DNA of 64,000 nt, from NCBI RefSeq assembly GCF_017814945.1, contig NZ_JAGIPX010000029.1:1-64000 (forward strand), given 5' to 3'. The notes under the pieces were generated by a model, which was given only the letters and a program-made list of their open reading frames with translations, did no database searches and had not been told where the DNA came from. Of the stretch, positions 32,873 to 41,698 are shown in pieces. Each line of letters begins with the position of its first letter. Within the stretch, counting starts at the first letter, position 1. The position numbers and the translations under genes are program-made. Origin of the DNA: Paraburkholderia sp. LEh10. GTDB lineage: Bacteria > Pseudomonadota > Gammaproteobacteria > Burkholderiales > Burkholderiaceae.

Positions 32873-34623
32873 TCGCGTGCCTCGCCGGGTTGAAGCGTTG
32901 GGTGGGCCGGTTCAGGCGCCTTCGCAGGCGGCTGGTTTTGCGGGACGAAGTCTTCCTCCTGCCCCTGCGGGCTGTATTCGTACGCCCAGCGGTAGACGAT
33001 GGGCAGAGCGGCGCCCCAGTTGCCGTGCACCGGCGGCGTTTGCGGCGTCTGCCATTCCAGCGTGGTGGCCCGCCACGGGTTGCCGTCCGCACGCTTGCCG
33101 CGCACCAGGCTCCACGCCAGGTTGTACAGGAACAGCAACTGCGCCGCCGCAACGATCAGCGCAATGACGGTGATGAACGTGTTGAGCGTCTGCGCCGAAG
33201 ATGGAATGAAGCTGTAGCCCTCATACGCGTAATACCGACGCGGCATGCCCAGGATGCCGAGATAGTGCATCGGGAAGTAGATCGCATAGGTGCCGAGGAA
33301 GGTGACCCAGAAGTGCACGCGGCCGAGCGTGTCGTTGAGCATGCGGCCCGTCACCTTCGGATACCAGTGGTAGATGCCGCCAAACACCACCAGGATCGGC
33401 GACACGCCCATCACCATATGGAAGTGCGCCACCACGAAGTACGTGTTCGACAGCGGAATGTCCACGCTCACGTTGCCGAGGTAGAGCCCGGTCAGCCCAC
33501 CCAGGACGAAGGTGCTGATGAAGCCGATGGCAAACAGCATCGGCACGGTCAGGTGGATATCGCCGCGCCACAGCGTCAACACCCAGTTGTAGACCTTGAG
33601 GGCGGTCGGGACAGCGATGATGAGCGTGGTGGTGGCAAAGAAGAAGCCGAAGTACGGATTCATGCCGGCGACGAACATGTGGTGCGCCCAGACCACGAAG
33701 CTCAGCACACCGATGATGAGGATGGCCCACACCATCATCTTGTAGCCGAAGATGTTCTTGCGCGCGTGCGTGCTGATGAGGTCCGACACGATGCCAAAGG
33801 CCGGCAGCGCGACGATGTAGACCTCCGGATGCCCGAAGAACCAGAACAGGTGCTGGAACAGCAGCGGGCTGCCCCCGGCATGCTTGAGCGTCTGCCCCAT
33901 CGACACGACGGCCGGCATGAAGAAGCTGGTGCCGAGTGTCCTGTCGAGCAACATCATCACCGCCGACACGAACAGCGCCGGAAACGCCAGCAGCGCCAGG
34001 ATGGTCGCCGTGAAGATGCCCCACACCGTGAGCGGCATGCGCATGAGCGTCATGCCGCGCGTGCGCGCCTGCAGCGTGGTGGTGACGTAATTCAAGCCCC
34101 CCATCGTCGCCGCGACGATGAAGATCGCCAGCGACACCAGCATCAACACAATGCCCCATTCCACGCCCGGCGTGCCCGGCAGGATGGCCTGGGGTGGATA
34201 CAGCGTCCAGCCCGCGCCGGTCGGCCCGCCCGGCACGAAGAAGCTCGACACCAGCACCAGCACGGCCAGCAGGTAGACCCAATAGCTCAGCATGTTGAGA
34301 AAGGGGAACACCATGTCGCGCGCGCCCAGCATCAGCGGGATCAGGTAGTTGCCGAAGCCGCCCAGAAACAGCGCGGTCAGCAGGTAAATCACCATGATCA
34401 TCCCGTGCATGGTGACGAACTGGTAGTAGTGGTTGGCGTCGATGAAACTGAACTTGCCCGGAAAGCCGAGCTGCAACCGCATCAGGTTCGACAACACAAG
34501 GCCGACAAGGCCGATGGCGATGGCCGTCAGCGAATACTGGACGGCGATGACCTTGTGGTCCTGGCTCCAGACATAGCGGGTCCAGAAGCTTTGCGGGACG
34601 TGGTCGGTGTGCGCGTAGGACAT
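32869..34623 (-). CDS. ctaD: Cytochrome c oxidase subunit I
   Basis: A 584-residue subunit I with 12 or more helices. The heme a ligand lies in YYQFVTMHGMIMV, and the CuB/active-site block is FWFFGHPEVYIVALPAFGIV with the Tyr cross-linked to His. The CuB histidine pair is in VVWAHHMFVAGMNP and the heme a3/a histidines in NTYFVVAHFHMVMG. The glutamate of GHPEV marks an A1-type proton path. It reduces O2 to water and pumps protons. The gene starts 13 bases after subunit II, with GGAGCAG before ATG 34623. Confidence 0.97.
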   Translation of the reverse strand: MSYAHTDHVPQSFWTRYVWSQDHKVIAVQYSLTAIAIGLVGLVLSNLMRLQLGFPGKFSFIDANHYYQFVTMHGMIMVIYLLTALFLGGFGNYLIPLMLGARDMVFPFLNMLSYWVYLLAVLVLVSSFFVPGGPTGAGWTLYPPQAILPGTPGVEWGIVLMLVSLAIFIVAATMGGLNYVTTTLQARTRGMTLMRMPLTVWGIFTATILALLAFPALFVSAVMMLLDRTLGTSFFMPAVVSMGQTLKHAGGSPLLFQHLFWFFGHPEVYIVALPAFGIVSDLISTHARKNIFGYKMMVWAILIIGVLSFVVWAHHMFVAGMNPYFGFFFATTTLIIAVPTALKVYNWVLTLWRGDIHLTVPMLFAIGFISTFVLGGLTGLYLGNVSVDIPLSNTYFVVAHFHMVMGVSPILVVFGGIYHWYPKVTGRMLNDTLGRVHFWVTFLGTYAIYFPMHYLGILGMPRRYYAYEGYSFIPSSAQTLNTFITVIALIVAAAQLLFLYNLAWSLVRGKRADGNPWRATTLEWQTPQTPPVHGNWGAALPIVYRWAYEYSPQGQEEDFVPQNQPPAKAPEPAHPTLQPGEARE

Positions 34624-34636
34624 TGCGTCTGCTCCG

Positions 34637-35785
34637 CTAGGGTTTGGCTGCGTTGCTGGCGGCTGGGCCGCCTTGCGATTTGATGTAGGCCACCAGCGCG
34701 GTCAGCTCCTGCTCGCTTAGGTCGAAGTTCGGCATGATGGGTGCGAAGCCCTTCACAACGCGGGCTTTCGGGTCGCGGATGAAGGCGCGCAGATAGGCTT
34801 CGTCCACCTTCGCGGCGCTGCCGTCGGCCATCGTTTCGATCTTGCCGTACAGGCCCTTCCAGGTGGGGCCCACGCGCGGACTGCCGTCCACGGTGTGGCA
34901 GGCGATGCAGCCCTTGACCTCCGCGAGCGCCTTGCCCTGGTCAGCAAGCGCCTGGGCACTGCCGCCTGCAGCGGCGGGTGCGGCCTGCACCTTGGCATGC
35001 TGCCGCTGCGCGAACGTGCTCTGCTGCGCCAGCCAGCGCGAGAACGATGCTTCGTCTTCCACCACGACCACGCCGCGCATGTTGGAGTGCCCGATGCCGC
35101 AAAGCTGCGCGCACAGGATGTCGTAACGCCCTGCCTTTGTCGGCGTGAACCAGAAGGTCGTTACCATGCCGGGCACCATGTTCATTCGCGCACGGAACGC
35201 CGGTACGTAGAAGTCGTGCAGCACGTCGCGCGACCGCGTCAGGACCTGGATTGGCCGGTTGAGCGGCAGGTGCACCTCGGACGTCTCGATCAGGTAGTTG
35301 TCACGGCCGTTGGGGTCGCCGGGGTTCAGGCCGAAGGGGTTGTCGTTGCTGATGTAGCGCACGTCTGTCGTGCCCAGCTTGCCTCCGGGGCCGGCAAAGC
35401 GGAAGCGCCATTGCCATTGCTGGCCGAGCACTTCCATCTGCAGCACGTTGGGCGGCGGCCGTACGTAGTCCGCGTAGACGAAAAGCCCCGGTGCCAGCAA
35501 CGCTGCCACGCCCACAGAGGTCAGGCTGATCAGCCACCATTCCAGCCGCTTGTTGTGCGGCTCGTAAGCAGCGCGATGACCCCTGCGGTGGCGGTAGCGC
35601 ACCAGTGCGATCACGATGAACAGGTTGATCGCGATGAAGAGCGCGCCGGTAATGACGATCGTGATCGTCAGCATGTCGTCCATGCGCACCCAGTTCGAGG
35701 CGATCGGTATGATCCACCAGGGACTGGCAAAGTGAAACCCTACCGCCAATACGATGATCAGGCTCAGGGCAATCGCAAGCGCCAT
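34637..35785 (-). CDS. ctaC: Cytochrome c oxidase subunit II fused to cytochrome c (caa3 type)
   Basis: A 382-residue protein. Two N-terminal helices (ALAIALSLIIVLAVGFHF; TITIVITGALFIAINLFIVI) lead to the CuA cupredoxin domain with DVLHDFYVPAF and CAQLCGIGHSNM (Cys, Cys, His and Met CuA ligands; the Gln is as in other caa3 enzymes). A C-terminal cytochrome c domain has CIACH and a later FAPIMPNFDLSEQELTALV stretch with the Met ligand. Electrons would pass heme c to CuA to subunit I. GAGGTGG precedes ATG 35785. It is the first gene of the five-gene leftward operon. Confidence 0.96.
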   Translation of the reverse strand: MALAIALSLIIVLAVGFHFASPWWIIPIASNWVRMDDMLTITIVITGALFIAINLFIVIALVRYRHRRGHRAAYEPHNKRLEWWLISLTSVGVAALLAPGLFVYADYVRPPPNVLQMEVLGQQWQWRFRFAGPGGKLGTTDVRYISNDNPFGLNPGDPNGRDNYLIETSEVHLPLNRPIQVLTRSRDVLHDFYVPAFRARMNMVPGMVTTFWFTPTKAGRYDILCAQLCGIGHSNMRGVVVVEDEASFSRWLAQQSTFAQRQHAKVQAAPAAAGGSAQALADQGKALAEVKGCIACHTVDGSPRVGPTWKGLYGKIETMADGSAAKVDEAYLRAFIRDPKARVVKGFAPIMPNFDLSEQELTALVAYIKSQGGPAASNAAKP

Positions 35786-35813
35786 AGGCCACCTCGCTGC
35801 ACGTCACTCGCTG

Positions 35814-35923
35814 GAGCCGCTAACAAAAAAGCTCTTGGCGTCGTTGTGCCGCCTTGCCGTACTTCGTACTGTCTGCGCCGGCACTTCTGCCAGGACCGCT
35901 TCGCTGAGCGTCGTAAGCGGCTC
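35814..35923. mobile_element. Candidate MITE with 11-bp terminal inverted repeats
   Basis: GAGCCGCTAAC at 35814-35824 faces GTAAGCGGCTC at 35913-35923; 10 of 11 bases match as inverted repeats. The 110-base element contains no gene and holds a small internal palindrome (GTACTTCGTAC). It sits between the oxidase operon and the antitoxin gene, where it could carry a promoter. Target duplications could not be settled. Confidence 0.4.
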
Positions 35924-36009
35924 TAAAGCAAAGGTAGTCCTCTCCTCTGCATCGTGCAAGCCAGCACAAGGGGAAGCAGGGTTTGCCCCTGCACTTGCCC
36001 TTTGTGTCT

Positions 36010-36027
36010 CCTTACCTTAAAGTAAGG
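36010..36027. promoter_or_regulatory. Palindromic operator of the toxin-antitoxin genes
   Basis: CCTTAC-N6-GTAAGG, perfect 6-bp arms, ends 15 bases before the antitoxin start. VapB/AbrB-type antitoxins bind palindromes over their own promoters, so this is the likely autoregulatory site. Confidence 0.6.
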
Positions 36028-36042
36028 CGCAGGGAGGGCGCT

Positions 36043-36288
36043 ATGACGGCAGCAACCATCACATCTAAGGGCCAGGTCACGATACCGGTGGACGTGCGCA
36101 ATCATCTTGGCTTGAAGTCGGGAGATCGGATCGAATTTAGCTTCAACGAGGCGACGGGCCGGTACGAGGTCTATCCGGCCACGCGCTCTCTTGCTTCGCT
36201 TAAGGGCATCGTGAAGAAACCCGTTAAACCGGTGTCGATCGAGGACATGAATCGGGCTATCGCGGAGCAGGGAGCATCCGCGCGATGA
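36043..36288 (+). CDS. AbrB/MazE-type antitoxin
   Basis: An 81-residue protein with an N-terminal swapped-hairpin DNA-binding domain (TITSKGQVTIPVDVRNHLGL, KSGDRIEFSF) and a disordered C-terminal tail that would wrap the toxin. AGGGAGG precedes ATG 36043. It ends ATGA-overlapped with the PIN toxin gene. It would neutralise the toxin and repress its own operon through the upstream palindrome. Confidence 0.92.
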   Translation: MTAATITSKGQVTIPVDVRNHLGLKSGDRIEFSFNEATGRYEVYPATRSLASLKGIVKKPVKPVSIEDMNRAIAEQGASAR

Positions 36289-36683
36289 TCGGACTTGATG
36301 CGAACGTGCTGGTCCGCTACTTCGCGCAGGACGACGCCGTGCAGTCGAAAAGGGCGACGGCGCTGATGGAGTCCCTGTCGGCTGAGCGGCTGGGGTACGT
36401 TTCGCAGGTCGCGCTGGTCGAGGTCGTATGGGTTCTCGAGCGCTGCTACGGCGTCGAGCGCGATCAGATGAAGGACATCATTGATTCGATGATCAGCACC
36501 AAGGAATTGATCGTGGAGAGTGCGGACACGGTGCGAAAGGCACTGCGTGTCTTCGCGGCCTCAGACAAGGCGGATTTCGCGGACTGCCTGATCGAGCGGT
36601 CTGGGCATGTCGCCGAATGCGAGTACACGGCCACATTCGACGTGACGGCTTCGAAGGTCGCCGGGATGCAGCTGATTAAGTAA
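36285..36683 (+). CDS. PIN-domain RNase toxin, VapC type
   Basis: A 132-residue PIN protein. The acidic metal-binding residues are visible as Asp5 (MIGLDANVLVRY), Glu46 (VALVEVVWVLERCY), Asp97 (DKADFADCLI) and Asp119 (TATFDVTAS). VapC toxins cleave tRNA or rRNA with magnesium. All catalytic residues are kept, so it should be active when freed from the upstream antitoxin. Coupling with the antitoxin gene is by ATGA overlap. Confidence 0.92.
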   Translation: MIGLDANVLVRYFAQDDAVQSKRATALMESLSAERLGYVSQVALVEVVWVLERCYGVERDQMKDIIDSMISTKELIVESADTVRKALRVFAASDKADFADCLIERSGHVAECEYTATFDVTASKVAGMQLIK

Positions 36684-36787
36684 ATCACGGCGCGAGCCGA
36701 TAAAGCGAAAGGGAGTAAGACCGAAGAGCTCAACTTGGCACTTTCTCGTTGCGTGTGAACAGCCTTCGCGCTTGGCGTGCTATTCCG

Positions 36788-36967
36788 CGTGCCAATGCCA
36801 GATCCTCCCGATGTGGACGTCATAAATGCGATTTCATCGTCATGGCCTCTCATGGCCTCTCATGGCCGCCGTGGGTACGCGCACTCCTGCCCGGCAGTGA
36901 GACGCAAAAGGTCCTCACGCACAGCGACATTCCCGCACTGTTGGTCAGGTCGTCGGTAACTGTCTAG
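36788..36967 (+). pseudogene. Universal stress protein C-terminal remnant
   Basis: The frame reads ANARSSRCGRHKCDFIVMAS, then after a break LLPGSETQKVLTHSDIPALL and VRSSVTV with a stop at 36965-36967. These are the last beta strands and the ATP loop (G-2x-G-9x-G[S/T]) of UspA proteins. In the loop the expected ASHGRRGYAH text appears in another frame because of an extra copy of a 10-bp unit. The front half of the gene is missing. Confidence 0.75.
36841..36867 (+). repeat. 10-bp slippage repeat inside the broken stress gene
   Basis: CATGGCCTCT occurs twice in tandem and is followed by a partial third copy (CATGGCC). One copy fewer would give an intact ASHGRRG loop, so the extra unit is the visible frameshift lesion. 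Confidence 0.8.
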
Positions 36968-37364
36968 GCGAGTCGTGGAAAGGAATCAGGTGCCATTAAC
37001 AGGTCATACCATAAATCGACGCAGACAATCCTTGTCCCGCGTCCAATGAGCAGGCTCATGGAGCGCTTCCGCTTCAGCGTGACGGTGAGGCGGGGAGTTC
37101 TCGTTCGCCAGAGCGAGAATATCCTGATTATTCAGTCTCGATTGAAAAGCGTTGCAGGTCCGCATCCACGCACGCGTTTAGCCTTGAATTCTCGCGGCTG
37201 ACGGCTACGTTGATACCATCGGATGGCGACAGGACGCTTTTACCGTGACCGCGACGGCGGGAGGGCGAGCGGGAATCCGTGCATCGCCTGCGTCGACACG
37301 CATCGAACCACCCGCCTGCAACCGCTCCCCTGCCGGCCGATTACGACGTGGCGGAGGAAGTCGT
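36968..37364. other. Region without a supported gene
   Basis: About 400 bases between the stress-gene remnant and the peptidase gene. It presumably includes the peptidase promoter. No clear ORF, hairpin or repeat was seen. Confidence 0.4.
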
Positions 37365-38273
37365 ATGCTGACTGCGAGCGTGTCCGACCTGGCTGCGGCG
37401 TTGCAACGCCATGTGAACGTCCTTGCCGGAGACATCGGCGAGCGCAACGTGTTCCGCCCGGCTGCGCTGCACGCGGCTGCCGACTATATCGAACGGCAAT
37501 GGGCGATACATGGCTGCGCGGTGACGCGTCAGAACTATCTGGTGCGAGGCGTCCAGTGCGCGAACATCGAGGCGGTGCTACCAGGCAGTGTTAAGCCTGA
37601 CGAAATCATGGTACTGGGTGCGCATTACGACACGGTACGCGGCAGTCCGGGAGCCGACGACAACGCCAGCGGCGTCGCAGCGCTGCTCGAGACGATGTTC
37701 CTGTTTCAGGCGTTTGCGCCCCTGTACACGATGCGCTGCGTCGCGTTCGTGAATGAGGAAGCGCCGTTTTTCTTCCGCGGCGACATGGGAAGCCTGCGGT
37801 ATGCGAGGGCCGCGCGCCTGCGAAGGGATCGCATTCGCCTGATGCTGTCGCTCGAGATGCTCGGCTACTACCGGGACGAGCCGGGCACCCAGGCGTATCC
37901 GCCGCTGCTACGTTACTTCTATCCGTCAAGCGGCAATTTCATCGGCTTCGTTTCCAACCTTCGCTCGGCGCAGCGACTGAGATGGCTAACCAACGCGTTT
38001 CGGGCCTCGTCGGATTTTCCGCTGCAAAGCGCGGCGTTGCCGTGGTGGGTGCCGGGCGTCGCGTTGAGCGATCACTCTTCCTTTTGGCGCGAAGGCTATC
38101 CGGCTGTGATGGTCACGGACACGGCGTATCTGCGCAATCCGCACTACCATACCGCGCACGATGTCCCCGCGACACTCGACTACGGCCGCATGGCCGCCGT
38201 GACGCTCGGCCTCGCAGTGAGCGTCGCGTCGCTGGTGCCGACGCCCACCGGCCCCGGCATGTGCTCAGCTTGA
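37365..38273 (+). CDS. M28-family zinc aminopeptidase-like protein
   Basis: A 302-residue protein with the co-catalytic two-zinc M28 core: LGAHYDTVRGSPGADDNASG (His and bridging Asp), AFVNEEAPFFF (general base Glu and ligand Glu), LSLEMLGYY and NPHYHTAHDVPATLDY (last His). No signal peptide is visible, so it may be cytoplasmic. ATG 37365 is chosen, as GGAGGA lies 7 bases upstream; the open frame begins at 37245. Substrate unknown: aminopeptidase or glutaminyl-cyclase-like activities occur in this fold. Confidence 0.88.
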   Translation: MLTASVSDLAAALQRHVNVLAGDIGERNVFRPAALHAAADYIERQWAIHGCAVTRQNYLVRGVQCANIEAVLPGSVKPDEIMVLGAHYDTVRGSPGADDNASGVAALLETMFLFQAFAPLYTMRCVAFVNEEAPFFFRGDMGSLRYARAARLRRDRIRLMLSLEMLGYYRDEPGTQAYPPLLRYFYPSSGNFIGFVSNLRSAQRLRWLTNAFRASSDFPLQSAALPWWVPGVALSDHSSFWREGYPAVMVTDTAYLRNPHYHTAHDVPATLDYGRMAAVTLGLAVSVASLVPTPTGPGMCSA

Positions 38274-38336
38274 TCCCGCTCATGAGTGCGCGGGCCCGTT
38301 CGGAACCCACGCCGAATCTAACGGGATCATTCCGGA

Positions 38337-40841
38337 TCAAGGATAGGCAGCCGCCGCGGCAAGATAGAGCAAGACCGCTATCTCGACCACTGCGGTAAAG
38401 CCTAGATGAATTGCCAGTACCGTGGCCAGAACTGCAGCCACCACGGAAGTACAAGCGTTGATGCCCCAAGCCCAGGGCACGAGCGTTTCGGCGCCCGCAG
38501 CAACGCGGCTGAGCCCCAGCGGAAAGGGCATCCCCATCGCAAACGCGAGCGGCGCGATGAGTATCACGGCAATCACGATCCTGGCCGGATCGGGTAGCGG
38601 GATCAGCAACGGGAACAGAGCAGGGAGCACGAGCAGGTAGACGAGCGAGATGCCGGAGATCGCAGCGATGGCCGTTGCCACGACCGGCCAGCGATTCGTG
38701 TTCCTGCTCGGCCGCAGCGCGTAGCTGGCCAGCACCTTGCGGCCCTGCAGGCGCTGCGCGTACCGGCTTCCAAGTCCCGCGAACGAAAGGAACGCGCATA
38801 GCACGACGGCGACAGCGTACAGCGGGTGGCTCAGGAGCAGGACGAACTTCTGGATGAACGCGATTTCGATGAACATGAAGGCAAAGCCAACCGCGACGAA
38901 ATAGATAGCGACTCTACGTCCGGATATCCCCGCCACCGAAGGGGTGGCGTCACTGCTGCGGGACGTGGCCCTTAGAAGCGGCGAACCATGAGCCGTGCGC
39001 TGGCGGCGCGCCATCACCCAGAGTGGAAAGAGGATCAATGCGATGGCCATTAACGTGGACTGAAGCAGTGTTGCGATCAGTACCGGATAGCCCCATTCCA
39101 GCAACGACAGGCCGCCTCGCCCCTTCAGCGCGACAAACTCGGGCAGCGAACGCCATTTAAAGAAGTGAAAGAAGTACGGTTTGTCGTCCGTGGCGGGGCG
39201 GATGTCGAACTTGTAGCGTGCCCAGAACGTGTCTCGCCCGGGGCTCAACAGAGCACGCGCGGCTTCGAAGAAGTAGGGCCTATCAAGCAGGTTGTAGCGA
39301 TTTGCTTCGGCGGCCTGCATCCCCGGGTAGTATCCGGCGTCGAACGAACGGGCACGGCAGAAGCTGCCCAGCGCGGCGATGTCCGCGTCGTCGAATTCAC
39401 CGTTCTTGACCAGTAGCGTCGCGGTGTTCCAGCCGCGGATCAGCATGAGCCGGCGAGACGGTTGCGTCACGCCGGCGTTCTCCATCGCCAGCACGCCCGT
39501 CGCAAACAGCTTCAGGACGTCGCGCGGCGGCAGCGTGACCCAGCGCGTGATCGTCAGCATGCCACCCGGGTTGAGATGCCGCAGATAGTCCTGAAACGCC
39601 TGCACCGTGTACAGGTAACTCTCGGAAAGTGCGTAAAGGCCAGCCGAGGTGGCACTGAACGAATCCAGCAGCGCGACCTGAATGAGGTCGTAGTGCTCGC
39701 CGCGGGCGGCAACGAAACCCCGCGCGTCGCCGGTGAACAGGCGAACGTTGGGTGCGCTGTAAGGCTTGCCAGAAAAGTCGGCGAAGCGGTGCTGCACCGT
39801 TTCGACTATCTGAGGATTCAGTTCTACCGCGTCGATTGCGCTCGCTTCGTGATACAACGCCTGCAACACGTCGACGCCAGCGCCGCTGCCGAGAACGAGG
39901 ACTTTGGGTCGCCGCAGCAAGTGATAGGGAAGTGCGGAAGTCAGATAGTCGAGGTACCCGAGCGGCTCGCGCCGTCCGTCATAGCGATCGAGCGCGGCCA
40001 GTCCGTCGCCGTCGGTAAACACGCCGAGTTGCAGCGGCGGCTCCTTCGTCGCGTTGAGGCTCAGCCCGGGCGCATGGCGGAAGGGAATCAAGGGGCTCTC
40101 CACCACCGTGACGAGACCCAGTGGGCTGGAGCTTTCGGCGACCACGTGCGCGTCCTTGATGCGCAGGGCCTGGCTCAATTCCTTGTACTCTGACGGCCGC
40201 AATGCGAGCCAGTCGCGTGGCAGGCCGGCGGCCAACAAAGCCGCGGCGCCGAGCAGCAGGGCTGGCAACCACTGCTGGTGCCAGCGGCATTCGACGCATG
40301 CCAGGGCCGCTGCCGCGACGCCCGCGGCACCCAGTAATCGCAGCGCATCCAGCGGATGGAACACGAATAGCGCACCAATGATCGCGACGCTCCCCACGCC
40401 CGCTCCGCCGATGTCGAAACTGTAAATGCGGGGGATCTGATCGTTGAACCGTGTGAAGGTGAGACAGACGCTGGTCGCGGCGCAACAGAAAGGAATGAGC
40501 AGAAGCAGATAGATCAGGAGCAGGCGCAAAGGTTCGCGCGGGTCCCACAGAATCGCCAGCGGGTTGAACGCGACACGCTGAGCGAAAGCGAACGAGGTGA
40601 CCGCAAAAACGCCGAACAGGACCGCGCCGCTGACGAACACGGCCGCGAACCGGGGCGCGAGCCAGCGCTGCGCCAGGGCGACCATCGCACCGGCCGCTCC
40701 GTAACCCAGCAGCGCGACGCTGATCATCATGTACGCGAAATGATGCCATTGGATGATCGAAAAGAGTCGCATCAACAGGAGCTCGTAACCGAGCGCTGCG
40801 GCCGAGAGCAGGGAGAGGGCGAACAGCGGCGCGGCAGGCAT
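38337..40841 (-). CDS. Membrane-embedded spermidine synthase-like protein
   Basis: An 834-residue protein. About seven N-terminal helices (ALSLLSAAALGYELLLMRLF onward) are followed by a Rossmann aminopropyl/methyl-transferase-like domain at about 300-560 (PKVLVLGSGAGVDVLQALYH, IDAVELNPQIVETVQHRFAD, PNVRLFTGDARGFVA, LNPGGMLTITRW), then more helices at about 600-834. The cytosolic domain keeps the nucleotide-binding GSGAGVDV loop and acidic ELN. The DSF segment replaces the usual Asp-rich catalytic stretch, so true spermidine synthesis is doubtful. Such fusions may act on polyamines or lipids at the membrane. It is followed by nothing on the same strand and preceded by pcm. Confidence 0.75.
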   Translation of the reverse strand: MPAAPLFALSLLSAAALGYELLLMRLFSIIQWHHFAYMMISVALLGYGAAGAMVALAQRWLAPRFAAVFVSGAVLFGVFAVTSFAFAQRVAFNPLAILWDPREPLRLLLIYLLLLIPFCCAATSVCLTFTRFNDQIPRIYSFDIGGAGVGSVAIIGALFVFHPLDALRLLGAAGVAAAALACVECRWHQQWLPALLLGAAALLAAGLPRDWLALRPSEYKELSQALRIKDAHVVAESSSPLGLVTVVESPLIPFRHAPGLSLNATKEPPLQLGVFTDGDGLAALDRYDGRREPLGYLDYLTSALPYHLLRRPKVLVLGSGAGVDVLQALYHEASAIDAVELNPQIVETVQHRFADFSGKPYSAPNVRLFTGDARGFVAARGEHYDLIQVALLDSFSATSAGLYALSESYLYTVQAFQDYLRHLNPGGMLTITRWVTLPPRDVLKLFATGVLAMENAGVTQPSRRLMLIRGWNTATLLVKNGEFDDADIAALGSFCRARSFDAGYYPGMQAAEANRYNLLDRPYFFEAARALLSPGRDTFWARYKFDIRPATDDKPYFFHFFKWRSLPEFVALKGRGGLSLLEWGYPVLIATLLQSTLMAIALILFPLWVMARRQRTAHGSPLLRATSRSSDATPSVAGISGRRVAIYFVAVGFAFMFIEIAFIQKFVLLLSHPLYAVAVVLCAFLSFAGLGSRYAQRLQGRKVLASYALRPSRNTNRWPVVATAIAAISGISLVYLLVLPALFPLLIPLPDPARIVIAVILIAPLAFAMGMPFPLGLSRVAAGAETLVPWAWGINACTSVVAAVLATVLAIHLGFTAVVEIAVLLYLAAAAAYP

Positions 40842-40942
40842 GATTGCGTGAACCCGAAGGGGATGCGGGACGGGGCGCGCTCAGCCAATGCTGCCGTGCA
40901 GGTTCGCGCCGTCCCGTTGCGTCGCCTGATTCACGCGCAGAA

Positions 40943-41698
40943 TCAGTGCCCGACGAGCGGCACGAAGCTGACGGGCAGAACCTGTCGGGTGGAAACGGTC
41001 CCGTCGTTCGACTTCGTGATCAGCAGCAGGTATTGCGTCAGAAACTGTGCGCCAACTGGAATGACAATCCTCCCGCCCGGCTTCAACTGCCGCACGAGAG
41101 GAGGAGGGACATGGCTCGCGGCGGCGGTGACGATGATGGCATCGTAAGGCGCGTGTGCTTCCCACCCGTAGTAGCCGTCTCCTACCCTGGTTTCCACGCG
41201 CCTATACGCGAGCCGCTGCAAGCGCTCCTGCGCCGCATTGCCCAAAGGCTCGATGATTTCGATCGTATATACCGCTCGCGCGAGGGTCGAGAGGATCGCC
41301 GCCTGGTACCCTGAGCCGGTGCCGACTTCCAGCACGACGTCAGTGGGCTTGATCGTCATCAGGTCGGTCATCAGCGCGACAAGGTACGGCTGTGAAATGG
41401 TCTGGCCATAGCCGATCGGCAGCGGTCGGTTCTCATAGGCGTTGCGCTCCTCGCCAGCCGGGACGAACTGGTGGCGAGGCACCAGTTCCATCGCGGCGAG
41501 CACGCGTGGATCGATGGCGGGTCTGCCGGTTGCGACGAAGGTTTCGGCGGTGAGCTCCGCGATGTCCTTGATCATTTGCGCACGAAGGGCCGCAAAATCG
41601 TCGGCCGCGTGAACGCCGGAAGACATCCACGCCAATGCGATTGCTGGAATCAGGGTGCGCAGCCAGCGCAGCATGACTGGTTTCACCGTGCGGCCCAT
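40943..41698 (-). CDS. pcm: Protein-L-isoaspartate O-methyltransferase with signal peptide
   Basis: A 251-residue Pcm. The methyltransferase core is complete: RPLPIGYGQTISQPYLVALM, VLEVGTGSGYQAAILSTLA, YTIEIIEP, GDGYYGWEAHAPYDAIIVTA and LKPGGRIVIPVG. It repairs isoaspartyl residues with S-adenosylmethionine. Unusually it has a leader of about 31 residues (LRTLIPAIALAWMSSGVHA) that looks like a Sec signal peptide. Either the enzyme is periplasmic, where AdoMet is not expected, or the leader is a membrane anchor. It sits 101 bases upstream of the spermidine synthase-like gene in the same direction. Confidence 0.88.
   Translation of the reverse strand: MGRTVKPVMLRWLRTLIPAIALAWMSSGVHAADDFAALRAQMIKDIAELTAETFVATGRPAIDPRVLAAMELVPRHQFVPAGEERNAYENRPLPIGYGQTISQPYLVALMTDLMTIKPTDVVLEVGTGSGYQAAILSTLARAVYTIEIIEPLGNAAQERLQRLAYRRVETRVGDGYYGWEAHAPYDAIIVTAAASHVPPPLVRQLKPGGRIVIPVGAQFLTQYLLLITKSNDGTVSTRQVLPVSFVPLVGH

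Noticed and set aside
32833..34683. 616-codon plus-strand frame across the oxidase genes
   Set aside because: It is exactly antisense to ctaD, with low-complexity His/Gln/Arg composition typical of a high-GC shadow.
34895..35926. 343-codon plus-strand frame over ctaC
   Set aside because: It is antisense to the caa3 subunit II gene and shows no ribosome site or family motif.
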